Positions 1 through 8,524 of a stretch of 64,000 nt of DNA are shown piece after piece (position 1 is the first letter of the stretch; each line of letters opens with the position of its first letter). The notes beneath the pieces are model-generated. The model was not told where the DNA came from. It ran no database searches and saw only the letters and a list, made by a program, of their open reading frames with translations. Source of the DNA: Celeribacter sp. PS-C1 (GTDB lineage Bacteria; Pseudomonadota; Alphaproteobacteria; Rhodobacterales; Rhodobacteraceae); the NCBI RefSeq assembly GCF_019429625.1, contig NZ_JAHXRW010000002.1, positions 62,001-126,000 on the forward strand, given 5' to 3'. Position numbers and translations under genes: made by a program.

Positions 1-242
1 TTAGCCTACTTTGTGAGTTCTGTTTCGATCAATTGATTGAGATGAACGAAGCTAGTTAAAAGAAACAGAGATCTGTGCGGCCGCAGCGAAAGTCGCGAAG
101 GTCCGAACAGCCATCATTCGAATGTTTCGGGAGTTCCCCTTCCCCACATTCTGTGAAAGCTTGATCGGTTGGTCTACAGCTTTGCGTTGAACACACACGC
201 GCCCAACAAACGCCTGCCTCTTTGATCGCACCACGTCGGCAC

Positions 243-1250
243 TCAGGGCTCCAGTACCACTTTCCCCGTCGCCTTCCGCGAGCGCAATAGCTCCAGCCCC
301 TCGTCGAACCGCTCCAAAGGCAAGCGGTGAGAGATGTGCGGTTTGATCCGGCCTTCGGCAGCCCAGTCGAAAAGCTGCGCCAAAGAGGCGCGCAGAGGCG
401 CGGGGTTAAAGGACAGGTAGCTGCCCCAATAGAACCCGATTGCGGTGATGTTCTTTACCAGCATGTGGTTGGGCTTCATCTTGGGGAGATCGCCGCCCGC
501 GAAGCCGATCAAAAGGATGCGTCCGTCGGGGTTGGTCGCGCGAAAGCAGGCCTCGTACAAAGGCTCGCCCACCGCCTCATAGACCACATCAGCGCCGCCA
601 AGGGCTTTGATCTGTTCTCGGATGTCGGGCGCACTTGCGTCGATCAGGTGATCGGCGCCGGCGGCGCGCGCAATGGCGAGCTTTTCCGCGCCGCGCGCAA
701 TCGCGATGACCTCGGCGCCCATCAGTTTGCCAATTTCCACTGCCGTGAGGCCCACGCCGCCCGCGGCGCCGGTTACAACCAGACGTTCGCCCGGTTGTAG
801 CCGTGCCTTGTAATCCAGCGCCATGTGCGACGTGCCGTAGGCGATCTGGAGCGCCGCAGCTTTGGCATATCCCAAACTTTCAGGTAGGGGGATGCACCGG
901 TCGGCGGGGAAATTGCCCGCATCCGCCAGACCTCCCTGACCGGCATAGACCGCGACGCGTTGACCGAGGTCGAGCCCCTTTACATCCGCGCCCAAAGCGG
1001 TGATCTCGCCCGCGAGTTCCAGCCCCAATGTGAAGGCCGGCTCCGGCGTGTCCTGATACTTTCCCTCGCACATGAGCGTGTCGGCAAAATTGAGCGCGCT
1101 GGCCCGGATCGCCACACGGACCTCCGTAGGGCCAGGCGCCGGCAGTACGATCTCTTCGAGATTTGGGGCACGATCAAATCCCGTCACACGGCAGGCGCGG
1201 ATCGTGGTCGAGGGCGGTGTAGTAGCGTTCGGAGTGTGTCTTTGGGTCAT
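243..1250 (-). CDS. Zinc-independent MDR alcohol dehydrogenase, quinone oxidoreductase type
   Basis: This 335-residue protein has the medium-chain dehydrogenase/reductase fold. An N-terminal GroES-like domain is followed by a Rossmann domain with the nucleotide-binding run VTGAAGGVGLTAVEIGK at about residues 160-176. It ends with the usual quinone-reductase C-terminus (HRLPLERFDEG and ATGKVVLEP). I see no structural or catalytic zinc cysteine cluster, which fits NADPH:quinone oxidoreductases rather than zinc alcohol dehydrogenases. The likely reaction is NADPH-dependent reduction of a quinone or an activated alkene in the cytoplasm; the substrate cannot be read from sequence. The ATG has no strong Shine-Dalgarno sequence, so a start a little downstream is possible. 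It is a single gene, and its upstream DNA carries TTGCAAA-type repeats. Confidence 0.85.
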   Translation of the reverse strand: MTQRHTPNATTPPSTTIRACRVTGFDRAPNLEEIVLPAPGPTEVRVAIRASALNFADTLMCEGKYQDTPEPAFTLGLELAGEITALGADVKGLDLGQRVAVYAGQGGLADAGNFPADRCIPLPESLGYAKAAALQIAYGTSHMALDYKARLQPGERLVVTGAAGGVGLTAVEIGKLMGAEVIAIARGAEKLAIARAAGADHLIDASAPDIREQIKALGGADVVYEAVGEPLYEACFRATNPDGRILLIGFAGGDLPKMKPNHMLVKNITAIGFYWGSYLSFNPAPLRASLAQLFDWAAEGRIKPHISHRLPLERFDEGLELLRSRKATGKVVLEP

Positions 1251-1657
1251 GGTAAGGTTTTGGCGACTTGCGAGCGAGCTGTCTATGTGAAATCCCTTTG
1301 GGCGTTCATAGAGCGTTGCAAAATTTGTGCGGCCAGTGCGAGTCTTTCAAAGGTCTTACGAGATTCTTGTTGGGCAGACAGTGAATGTTCTGGTGTGTGG
1401 AGAGGTGTATGCAAATTGCAAATTGCAACAAGTGATCAAAAAACACGCGTGGGTTTAGCGCCTATTTTGATACAGAAGGCGGCTATTGCCCAGATTGTCG
1501 CGAATTAAGCCTCTATTTAGGCAATGAAATACAACATCTTATCGGAATTTTATCAACTCCTATCGAAAAAGACAGGTTGAGAGATAAAGAATAGAAAGAG
1601 AAATGTGCTATACACGCATAGGTTATTGCGCAGCACGATTACGAAGGAGCGGTCAGA
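1251..1657. other. Intergenic region, AT-rich, with TTGCAAA-like repeats
   Basis: This 407-base stretch separates the quinone oxidoreductase (leftward) from the XRE regulator (rightward). It must hold both promoters. It is clearly more AT-rich than the flanking genes, especially at 1500-1620. Visible structure is limited to the TTGCAAAATTTG element at 1316-1327, the overlapping GCAAATT repeats at 1411-1428, and a small GCCT/AGGC hairpin near 1506-1519. I see no convincing gene, RNA gene or terminator in it. Confidence 0.6.
1411..1428. repeat. Overlapping GCAAATTGC palindromes (operator-like)
   Basis: Two tandem GCAAATT heptamers are followed by a third partial copy, GCAA. Each junction forms the odd-centred palindrome GCAAATTGC, at 1411-1419 and 1418-1426. 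TTGCAAA half-sites of the kind bound by RamB/PccR-family regulators are present here, and another lies at 1316-1322. This is seen directly; a regulatory role is inference. Confidence 0.4.
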
Positions 1658-2041
1658 ATGAAACATCCAGTGGACGTCCACGTTGGCAAGCGTATCCGCC
1701 ATCGTCGGTGGATGGTTGGCATGACGCAACAGCAGCTCGCCGAAAAAGTCGGGATCAAATTTCAGCAAATTCAAAAGTACGAAACCGGGATGAACCGGGT
1801 GTCTGCCTCTCGTCTTTGGGACATCGCCGAGGCGCTTTCCGTGCCAGTTGCGTTTTTCTTCGAAGGCATGGATGCACCGATGCCAGCCGAGACTGCGGCT
1901 CAGTCGAACGAGGCCAGCGTGCCCGCCGACATTCTTGCCGACAAGGAAGCACTTGAATTGGTGCGGTCTTACTACGCGATCCCCGAGAACCAGCGCCGCC
2001 GCCTGTTCGAACTCGCGCGGGTTCTGTCCGACGTGGCTTGA
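1658..2041 (+). CDS. XRE-family HTH transcriptional regulator
   Basis: This small (127 aa) DNA-binding protein has a lambda-Cro-type helix-turn-helix at about residues 11-66. The recognisable run is GMTQQQLAEKVGIKFQQIQKY, quoted here as its first 20 residues GMTQQQLAEKVGIKFQQIQK. It is followed by a short acidic linker and a C-terminal helical tail (ENQRRRLFELARVL) likely to mediate dimerisation. The family acts as cytoplasmic repressors or activators. No enzymatic or ligand-binding domain is fused. The ATG at 1658 is preceded by a good GAAGGAG ribosome-binding site. The gene stands alone between an AT-rich leader and the hisN-type phosphatase, so its target cannot be told from context; autoregulation is plausible. 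Confidence 0.88.
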   Translation: MKHPVDVHVGKRIRHRRWMVGMTQQQLAEKVGIKFQQIQKYETGMNRVSASRLWDIAEALSVPVAFFFEGMDAPMPAETAAQSNEASVPADILADKEALELVRSYYAIPENQRRRLFELARVLSDVA

Positions 2042-2257
2042 GCCCCAGACGGGAGAAAACTTTAATCCAGGCTCCGCCTGAAGATGTGCGGCCCTCGCGT
2101 TTCGACGCCGGGGTCGTTTCTTTTGTCCTGCGCGCTTTTTGAGCGCAAGAGCGGTATCTTGGCCGTCTCCTCTGTAACTGCGCAGGGGCGTAGCTCCTGT
2201 CCTTGACCCGCGCCTGAGGACGCGCTACCCGCGAAGGCACAGCCAACAGGAGTCCTC

Positions 2258-3067
2258 ATGTCCACGATCGGCCTTTCCGCACAAGACCACGCCTCGATCA
2301 TCGCCACCGCCGAGGCCGCAGCAGAGGCCGCGCGAGAGATTACACTGCGCTACTTTCGGGGCACTGGGCTCGACACTACATCCAAACTCGACGCCGGATT
2401 CGATCCGGTGACAGTGGCGGATCGCGGCTCGGAACAGGCAATGCGGGCGGTGATCGAAAAGATGCGTCCTGAAGATGCCATTTTGGGCGAAGAATTCCCG
2501 ATGAAACCCGGCACATCTGGCCTTACTTGGGTACTGGACCCGATCGACGGCACGCGCGGCTTTATTTCCGGCACGCCGACCTGGGGCGTCTTGATCGCGG
2601 TGCGTGACTCGGACAGCGTGCTTTATGGTGTTATCGACCAGCCCTACATCGGTGAGCGGTTTGTGGGTGGATTGGGGACGGCTTCTCTCACCGGGCCGCA
2701 TGGCACGCGCGATCTGGGTGTGCGTCAGGGCATCGTTTTGGAAGACGCTGTGATCTTTTCGACTTTCCCTGAAGTGGGCAGCGAGACCGAAGGCAAAGCC
2801 TTCCAAGATCTCGCCGCGCGCTGCAAACTTACCCGCTACGGCATGGATTGTTACGCCTATGCGCTTTTGGCCGCAGGTCAGATCGATCTGGTGGTCGAAG
2901 CTGGATTGCAAAGCTACGACATCCTCGCCCCCATCGCCGTGATCGAAGCTGCGGGCGGCATCGTCACCGATTGGCAGGGCGGACCGGTGCTCGAAGGCGG
3001 GCGGGTGGTGGCTGCGGCCAGCAAAGAGTTGCATCAGGCGGCTTTGGCGGTACTCTCGGGATACTGA
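2258..3067 (+). CDS. hisN: Inositol monophosphatase family, histidinol-phosphatase (HisN) type
   Basis: The 269-residue protein has the metal-dependent phosphatase signatures of the IMPase superfamily. DPVTVADRGSE lies near residue 48, the acidic motif GEEF near 78, and the catalytic metal site WVLDPIDGTRGF near 92-103. The C-terminal motif YDILAPIAVIEAAGG completes the fold. The WVLDPIDGTRGFI form and the short C-terminus match the HisN subgroup, which dephosphorylates L-histidinol phosphate in histidine synthesis; inositol or nucleotide phosphatase activity cannot be excluded. A clear AGGAG lies 7 bases before the ATG. The next gene begins 47 bases downstream on the same strand and may be co-transcribed, although there is no obvious pathway link. 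Confidence 0.82.
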   Translation: MSTIGLSAQDHASIIATAEAAAEAAREITLRYFRGTGLDTTSKLDAGFDPVTVADRGSEQAMRAVIEKMRPEDAILGEEFPMKPGTSGLTWVLDPIDGTRGFISGTPTWGVLIAVRDSDSVLYGVIDQPYIGERFVGGLGTASLTGPHGTRDLGVRQGIVLEDAVIFSTFPEVGSETEGKAFQDLAARCKLTRYGMDCYAYALLAAGQIDLVVEAGLQSYDILAPIAVIEAAGGIVTDWQGGPVLEGGRVVAAASKELHQAALAVLSGY

Positions 3068-3114
3068 CCCGAGCCGCTCGGGTCGTCCCCGGAGAAAAGC
3101 CCCAGAGGACTGCC

Positions 3115-4458
3115 ATGCACCGTTGTTTCCTGATCCGCAATGCCGATGTCATCCTGACGATGGATGACTCCCGACAGGAAATCAAAGGCGGTGACATTCT
3201 GGTCCGCGACGGGGTGATCGAAGCGGTCGGCAAAGGGCTTTATGACGACGATGCGCAGATCATCCACGCCGAGGGTTGTCTCGTCACGCCCGGCCTCGTC
3301 AACACCCATCACCACCTTTACCAGACGCTGACGCGCGCCGTGCCTGAGGCGCAGGATGCGCTGTTGTTCGGCTGGCTCAAGACGCTCTACCCGATCTGGT
3401 CGAAATTCGGCCCCGAACATATGCGGGTCTCTGCGCTTGTCGGGCTGGCGGAGCTGGCGCTTTCGGGCTGTTCGACCACCTCGGACCACCTCTATCTCTA
3501 CCCCAATGGCGCGCGGCTCGATGACACGATCGAGGCGGCGCAGGCCATCGGCATGCGGCTTCACGCGACGCGTGGGTCCATGTCCATCGGCGAAAGCGCG
3601 GGCGGTCTGCCGCCGGACAGTCTGGTCGAACGCGAAGCGGATATTCTGAACGATTGCATCCGGGTGATCGACGCCTTCCACGACCCGAACCCCGGTGCGA
3701 TGATCCGAGTGGGCGTGGCGCCGTGCTCACCCTTTTCCGTCTCGCGTGGGTTGATGCGCGACAGCGCCGTGCTGGCCCGCGACAAGGGCGTGATGATGCA
3801 CACCCATCTGGCCGAGAATGACGAGGACATCGCCTATTCCCTAGAGAAATTCGGCATGCGGCCGGGGCAATATGCCGAGGAGCTGGGCTGGACCGGCCCC
3901 GATGTCTGGCATGCCCATTGCGTCAAACTTGACGTTTCGGAAGTGGAACTGTTCGCCAAGACCGGCACTGGCGTGGCGCATTGTCCCTGTTCGAACTGTC
4001 GTCTTGGCTCGGGCGTGGCGCCAGTGCGCGGCATGCGGGATGCGGGCGTGAAAGTGGGGCTTGGCGTCGATGGCTCGGCCTCGAACGACAGCGGCAATCT
4101 GATCATCGAGGCGCGCACCGCGATGTTGTTGCAACGCGTGACTTACGGTGCCGATAAGATGAGCCCGCGCGAGATGCTCTGGATCGCGACACGCGGCGGG
4201 GCGGAGGTGCTTGGGCGGCATGACATCGGCATTCTTGCGCCCGGCAAACGCGCGGATATTGCCGTGTGGGATATGGCGGATGTCGAAGCCGCCGGAAGCT
4301 GGGACCCGGCGGCGTTGCTGCTCGCGGGGCCGATGATGGTCAAGGACCTCTTCGTCGAGGGGCGTCCTGTGGTGGCCGACAGCTGGGTGACGACGATTGA
4401 TCTGCCTTCGGTCGTGCAACACCAGACTCGTCTGGCAAAAGGGCTGATGGACGGCTAA
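3115..4458 (+). CDS. 8-oxoguanine deaminase-type amidohydrolase
   Basis: This 447-residue cytosolic enzyme belongs to the COG0402 amidohydrolases. The metal ligands are visible: THHHL at residues 64-68, THLAEND in the middle, HAHCV, and the aspartate in GLGVDGSASNDSGNL. The HHHLYQTLTRA run and GWLKTLYPIW are typical of the 8-oxoguanine deaminase/hydroxyatrazine-hydrolase branch, which deaminates 8-oxoguanine to urate or related purines. I chose the ATG at 3115 because the family N-terminus (RNADVILTMD) starts there; an open frame reaching further upstream overlaps hisN and is not protein-like. A guanine deaminase gene lies 0.6 kb downstream in the opposite direction, which supports a purine-deamination role. 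Confidence 0.84.
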   Translation: MHRCFLIRNADVILTMDDSRQEIKGGDILVRDGVIEAVGKGLYDDDAQIIHAEGCLVTPGLVNTHHHLYQTLTRAVPEAQDALLFGWLKTLYPIWSKFGPEHMRVSALVGLAELALSGCSTTSDHLYLYPNGARLDDTIEAAQAIGMRLHATRGSMSIGESAGGLPPDSLVEREADILNDCIRVIDAFHDPNPGAMIRVGVAPCSPFSVSRGLMRDSAVLARDKGVMMHTHLAENDEDIAYSLEKFGMRPGQYAEELGWTGPDVWHAHCVKLDVSEVELFAKTGTGVAHCPCSNCRLGSGVAPVRGMRDAGVKVGLGVDGSASNDSGNLIIEARTAMLLQRVTYGADKMSPREMLWIATRGGAEVLGRHDIGILAPGKRADIAVWDMADVEAAGSWDPAALLLAGPMMVKDLFVEGRPVVADSWVTTIDLPSVVQHQTRLAKGLMDG

Positions 4459-4501
4459 GCCTATCGTGAAACACGAAAAAAGAAGATCGAGTAGGGATAG
4501 C

Positions 4502-5002
4502 ATGAAGACAACGACACTCTGGGCTATTGTCCCCGCGATCCTGTTGGCGGCCTGCGGGCCGGACACTGGCGCGGGTTTTGGCGCGTTGACACCTGTGACA
4601 ACGGCGGCCACGGCGGCGCCATCTGCCATGGAAGAAGAGGCGCAGATCATGGCGATGCTCAACGCCGAACGCGCGAAGCAGGGTCTCGCCCCCTTGAGCT
4701 ACAACGCCAAACTTGCGACGGCGGCGGAGCGGCACGCCAACGACATGGCGGCGAAGAATTACTTTTCGCACATCAGCAAAAATGGCGCCAAGGTTGGCGA
4801 TCGCGTGCGCGCAGCGGGCTATTGTTACGGCTTCCTGTCGGAAAATATCTCCGGCGGCTACCCGACCGCACAGCAGGCGGTGCAGGGGTGGATGGCCTCC
4901 TCGGGCCATCGCAAGAATATCCTGTCCTCGCAGGTCAATGAGATCGGCATCGGGACGGGAGCAGGCGGCATGCGGGTGGCGGTGTTCGCGCGCGGCTGCT
5001 GA
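4502..5002 (+). CDS. CAP-domain (SCP/PR1-like) lipoprotein
   Basis: The protein of 166 residues has a lipoprotein signal peptide with lipobox LLAAC (Cys18). A low-complexity Thr/Ala linker follows, then one CAP domain of about 120 residues. The CAP signatures are MLNAERAKQGLAPL, HANDMAAKNYFSH, ENISGGY and SGHRKNILS. CAP proteins are secreted or surface-anchored; many bacterial members have no known enzymatic activity. I used the inner ATG because it places the signal peptide correctly; a start 36 bases upstream would add a charged extension before it. It sits between two purine deaminase genes without an evident functional connection. Confidence 0.85.
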   Translation: MKTTTLWAIVPAILLAACGPDTGAGFGALTPVTTAATAAPSAMEEEAQIMAMLNAERAKQGLAPLSYNAKLATAAERHANDMAAKNYFSHISKNGAKVGDRVRAAGYCYGFLSENISGGYPTAQQAVQGWMASSGHRKNILSSQVNEIGIGTGAGGMRVAVFARGC

Positions 5003-5069
5003 GAGATCACTGAAGCCTATGAAGGCCGGGTGGCGTGTCCCGTTGAGAGGGCGGTCAGGGCAAAGAGGC

Positions 5070-6365
5070 TCACACCGCCGCTCGTTCCCCCATCACATAG
5101 CTTGCAATCACCGCGCGGTCGTCGCCCATCATGATGGTCGGGAAGATCTCTTCCCAGATCGTGTTGGCGGTGATGGCGCGTTGGGCGATGGCGGGGGTGG
5201 ATGCCAAATCTATGACAGCGAAATCTGCCTCCATACCGGGTGCGATGGTGCCGATCTTGTCCTCCATCCGCAGAGCCTCCGCTGAGCCCCGCGTGGCGAG
5301 CCACAAAAGCTGCGCCGGGTGAATTGCGTTGTGGCGGAGCTGGCCGATCTCGTAGGCGGCCGCCATGGTGCGGAGCATCGAAAACGACGAACCGCCGCCG
5401 GTGTCGGTCGCGAGCCCCACGCGCAGCCCGTCGGCCTTGCGCGCGCCCATGTCGAAAAGGCCGGAGCCGATGAAGGTGTTCGACGTTGGGCAATGAATGA
5501 GCGAACAATCCATCGCCTGAAGATGCGCAATCTCTCGCGGCTCAAGGTGGATCGCATGGCCGAACAACGCGCCCTCGCGCACAAGTCCGAACTGCTCATA
5601 GGTGTCGAGATAGTCGCGGGCCTCGGGGTAGAGGCCTTTGACCCACTCGATTTCGTCGGTTTGCTCCGACAGATGCGTCTGCATCAGGCACGTCGGGTGT
5701 TCGTCCCAAAGCCGCCCCAAAGCGTCGAGTTGCTCCGGTGTTGAGGTTGGCGAAAACCGCGGCGTGATCGCATAGGTGGCGCGGCCCTTGCCATGCCAAT
5801 GCGCGATCAGGGCCTTGCTGTCGTCATAGGCGGATTTGGCGGAATCGCGGAGAAACTCCGGTGTCGTCTCCCAACGGTCCATACAGGTCTTGCCGGCAAC
5901 GATCCTCATGTTGCGGCGTTCGGCGGCCTCGAACAGCGCATCGACCGAACCGGGGTGTACGGTGCAAAAGGACGTCACCGTGGTGGTGCCATTCGCCAAC
6001 AAGAGATCGAGATAGCGCCCGGCGATGTCATCGGCATAGGCGCGATCCGCGAATTTCGCCTCCTCAGGGAAGGTGTAGGTGTTGAGCCAGTCGATCAGGC
6101 GCTTGCCCCAACTCGCGATCATCGCGGTCTGCGGGTAATGTGCATGGGCGTCAATGAAGCCGGGCACGATAAGCGCGGGGCCATGATCGAAAAAGTCGGC
6201 GTCTGCGTGTTTCGCGCGCATGTGATCGCGCCCGCCCAAGGAGACCACCTTGCCGTCACGGACCAAAATCGCGGCGTCGGACAGGACCTGAACGGCCTCC
6301 TCGGCGGGAATGTCGAAAGGGTCGCCGTGATAGGTGACGACCTGTCCTGCAATCAGCTTGTCCAT
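5070..6365 (-). CDS. guaD: Guanine deaminase
   Basis: The 431-residue amidohydrolase has the zinc motif DAHAHYPQT at about residues 72-80. It also has GTTTVTSFCTVHP, QTHLSEQ, FGHAIHLEPRE, HCPTSN and GLATDTGGGSSFSML, matching bacterial guanine deaminase (guanine to xanthine, cytosolic, one zinc). The ATG at 6365 has AAGGA six bases upstream; a TTG six codons earlier is a weaker start. Its orientation opposes the 8-oxoguanine deaminase gene, so the two are not in one operon, but both act on guanine-type bases and probably feed xanthine/urate catabolism elsewhere in the genome. Confidence 0.9.
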   Translation of the reverse strand: MDKLIAGQVVTYHGDPFDIPAEEAVQVLSDAAILVRDGKVVSLGGRDHMRAKHADADFFDHGPALIVPGFIDAHAHYPQTAMIASWGKRLIDWLNTYTFPEEAKFADRAYADDIAGRYLDLLLANGTTTVTSFCTVHPGSVDALFEAAERRNMRIVAGKTCMDRWETTPEFLRDSAKSAYDDSKALIAHWHGKGRATYAITPRFSPTSTPEQLDALGRLWDEHPTCLMQTHLSEQTDEIEWVKGLYPEARDYLDTYEQFGLVREGALFGHAIHLEPREIAHLQAMDCSLIHCPTSNTFIGSGLFDMGARKADGLRVGLATDTGGGSSFSMLRTMAAAYEIGQLRHNAIHPAQLLWLATRGSAEALRMEDKIGTIAPGMEADFAVIDLASTPAIAQRAITANTIWEEIFPTIMMGDDRAVIASYVMGERAAV

Positions 6366-6400
6366 CGGGATCCTTTTTGGCAAACGCGGGCTTAAGTATA

Positions 6401-6447
6401 GGGGCAGATTAGGGACAGGATTGGGGAAGGTAAATCAATCTTGCCCC
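6401..6447. promoter_or_regulatory. Long-loop inverted repeat in the guaD-mgtE intergenic region
   Basis: GGGGCAGATT (6401-6410) pairs with AATCTTGCCCC (6437-6447), leaving one bulged base and a purine-rich loop of 26 bases. It lies between the divergent guaD and mgtE starts, about 55 bases upstream of mgtE. It could be an operator or a structured mgtE leader. There is no resemblance that I can support to a known magnesium riboswitch. Confidence 0.3.
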
Positions 6448-6502
6448 TGTTTCTCGCGGGAAACCTGTCTTATGGTCGCCACGAAACACGATTGGGCACG
6501 CG

Positions 6503-7891
6503 ATGGTCGAAGAAGAAACGCAGATCGAGGAAGAGGCCGAACAGGAAGATGGCTACGCGTTGAGTGCGAAAGTTCTCAGCGCCATTCTCTATGCGGTCGA
6601 CACCGGCGATCGGGAGAAGCTCATTGAGCTGATGGAGCCTCTGCACGCGGCTGACATCGCGGACTTGCTCGAACAGGTGAACGCCTTTGATCGCCGTCGT
6701 CTGATTCTGCTCTATGGCGAGGAATTCGATGGGGAAATCCTGTCGGAACTTGACGAGGGCATCCGTGACGAGGTGATCCATGTTCTGCGTCCTGACGTTC
6801 TGGCCGAAGCGGTTCGGGACATGGAATCGGACGACGTGGTCGATCTGGTCGAGGATCTGGACGAAGAGGCGCAGGAGGCGATCCTTGCGACGCTTGAGGA
6901 CGCGGATCGTGTCGCGGTTCAGCAATCTCTGTCCTACCCGGAGTATTCCGCCGGTCGTCTGATGCAGCGCGAAGTCGTCATGGCGCCGGAACATTGGACC
7001 GTCGGGCAGGCCATCGACTTCATGCGCAAATCCGAAAGCCTGCCGGAAGATTTCTACCACGTCGTGCTGATCGATCCGAAAATGCATGCGGTGGGACACG
7101 TCACGCTCGGCAAGATTCTGGGCGCGCCCCGTGCGCAGTCTTTGACAGAGTTGCTTGAGCCGGGCTTTCGCACCTTCCGCGTCGATGAGAGCGAAACCGA
7201 CGTCGCCTATGCGTTTAACCAATATCACATGATCGCCGCCCCCGTGGTGGATGCGGACGACCGTGTGGTTGGCGTGATCACTATCGACGACGCGATGAAC
7301 GTATTGGACGAAGAGCACGAAGAAGACATCATGCGCCTCGCCGGTGTGGGCGAGGGCTCTTTGGCTGACCGCGTGATGGACACTGTGAAGCAGCGCATTC
7401 CCTGGCTGGCGGTCAACCTCGTGACGGCAATTCTCGCCTCCTTGGTGATCGCTCAATTCGAAGACACGATTGCGCAATTCGTGGCGCTCGCTGTGCTGAT
7501 GCCGATTGTGGCCTCCATGGGGGGCAACGCGGGTACGCAGGCGCTGACGGTCGCGGTGCGCGCCATCGCCACGCGCGATTTGACCGGCGCCAACGTCTGG
7601 CGGGTCATTCGACGCGAGGTCCTTGTCGGCCTCGCCAATGGCCTGGTTTTCGCCGTGATCATGGGGATCGTTGGCGTCCTGTGGTTCGGCTCACCGGCGC
7701 TGGGCGCGGTGATCGGGGCGGCGATGGTGATCAACCTTGTGATTGCGGGACTTGCGGGCATCGGTATCCCGGTGGTGTTGGAACGTTTGGGCGTTGACCC
7801 GGCACTGGCCTCGGGCGCGTTTGTGACCACGGTCACAGATGTCGTGGGCTTTTTCGCCTTCCTCGGTTTGGCAGGGGTGGTGTTGCTGTGA
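6503..7891 (+). CDS. mgtE: MgtE-type magnesium transporter
   Basis: The protein of 462 residues has the full MgtE layout: an acidic helical N domain (about 20-130), a pair of CBS domains (about 140-265), a connecting helix, and a five-helix membrane domain (about 285-462). The pore-helix signature PIVASMGGNAGTQALT is present near residues 334-349. MgtE is a homodimeric inner-membrane magnesium channel gated by cytoplasmic magnesium bound between the N and CBS domains. Its stop codon overlaps the next start by four bases (GTGA), so it is translationally coupled to the folate gene. Upstream DNA holds a long-loop inverted repeat. Confidence 0.93.
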   Translation: MVEEETQIEEEAEQEDGYALSAKVLSAILYAVDTGDREKLIELMEPLHAADIADLLEQVNAFDRRRLILLYGEEFDGEILSELDEGIRDEVIHVLRPDVLAEAVRDMESDDVVDLVEDLDEEAQEAILATLEDADRVAVQQSLSYPEYSAGRLMQREVVMAPEHWTVGQAIDFMRKSESLPEDFYHVVLIDPKMHAVGHVTLGKILGAPRAQSLTELLEPGFRTFRVDESETDVAYAFNQYHMIAAPVVDADDRVVGVITIDDAMNVLDEEHEEDIMRLAGVGEGSLADRVMDTVKQRIPWLAVNLVTAILASLVIAQFEDTIAQFVALAVLMPIVASMGGNAGTQALTVAVRAIATRDLTGANVWRVIRREVLVGLANGLVFAVIMGIVGVLWFGSPALGAVIGAAMVINLVIAGLAGIGIPVVLERLGVDPALASGAFVTTVTDVVGFFAFLGLAGVVLL

Positions 7892-8478
7892 CTGACACGA
7901 GCGCCTCCAAAACTGCCCTCAAAACGGCTCTGCGGACCCGCGCCAAAACGGCGCGCGACGCCGCTCATGCGCAAAGCGAGGCTGAGGGCGGGGCGGCGGC
8001 GCGACAGGCGACCGAGCTCTTGGTGGGCTTTCTCACACCTTTCGCGGGCAGGCTGACGGCGGGCTACATGCCTTTGGGCAGCGAAGTGAACCCGTTGGAC
8101 GCCATGGCGCGGCTTCACGCCCGAGGCCCCGTCGCGGTACCAGTCGTTGAAGCGAAGGCACAGCCTTTGCGCTTTGACCTCTGGACACCGGACGCGGAGA
8201 TGGTGCCGGGTGCCTTCGGTGCGCTGATCCCGGCGGTCTCCGCCCCCGTGATGCCCGAAGTGGTCATCGTGCCGATGTTGGCGTTCAACCGCGACGGGCA
8301 TCGGCTGGGCTATGGTGGCGGGTTTTATGACCGCACGCTCGCCAAGCTGCGCGCTCATGGGCCGGTTTTTGCCGTGGGCCTCGCCTATGCGGGCCAAGAG
8401 GCGCATGACGTGCCAGTGGAGCCGACCGACGCGCCACTGGATGCGATCGTGACCGAAAGAGAAGTGCTCACCTTTTGA
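7888..8478 (+). CDS. 5-formyltetrahydrofolate cyclo-ligase
   Basis: This 196-residue enzyme converts 5-formyl-THF to 5,10-methenyl-THF with ATP. The family signature GYGGGFYDRTLAKL lies near residues 145-158, and the basic N-terminal segment (LRTRAKTARDAA) plus the GYMPLGSEVNP substrate-binding region are present. It starts with GTG overlapping the mgtE stop by four bases, implying coupled translation, and a metallophosphoesterase gene follows 46 bases later. In many proteobacteria this gene follows the 6S RNA gene; here there is no room for 6S RNA between mgtE and this start. Confidence 0.9.
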   Translation: MTDTSASKTALKTALRTRAKTARDAAHAQSEAEGGAAARQATELLVGFLTPFAGRLTAGYMPLGSEVNPLDAMARLHARGPVAVPVVEAKAQPLRFDLWTPDAEMVPGAFGALIPAVSAPVMPEVVIVPMLAFNRDGHRLGYGGGFYDRTLAKLRAHGPVFAVGLAYAGQEAHDVPVEPTDAPLDAIVTEREVLTF

Positions 8479-8524
8479 GGGGAGCCGACAGAGAAAAACA
8501 AGAAAGACGAAAGGCAATCGCCCT

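Noticed and set aside
1-242. Possible gene end at the left edge of the window
   Set aside because: The minus frame ending at position 1 hits another stop after 17 codons, and the 60-codon frame at 52-234 has no start signal or family features.
7885-7895. 6S RNA gene expected upstream of the 5-formyl-THF cyclo-ligase
   Set aside because: mgtE overlaps the cyclo-ligase start by four bases, so there is no room for an RNA gene.
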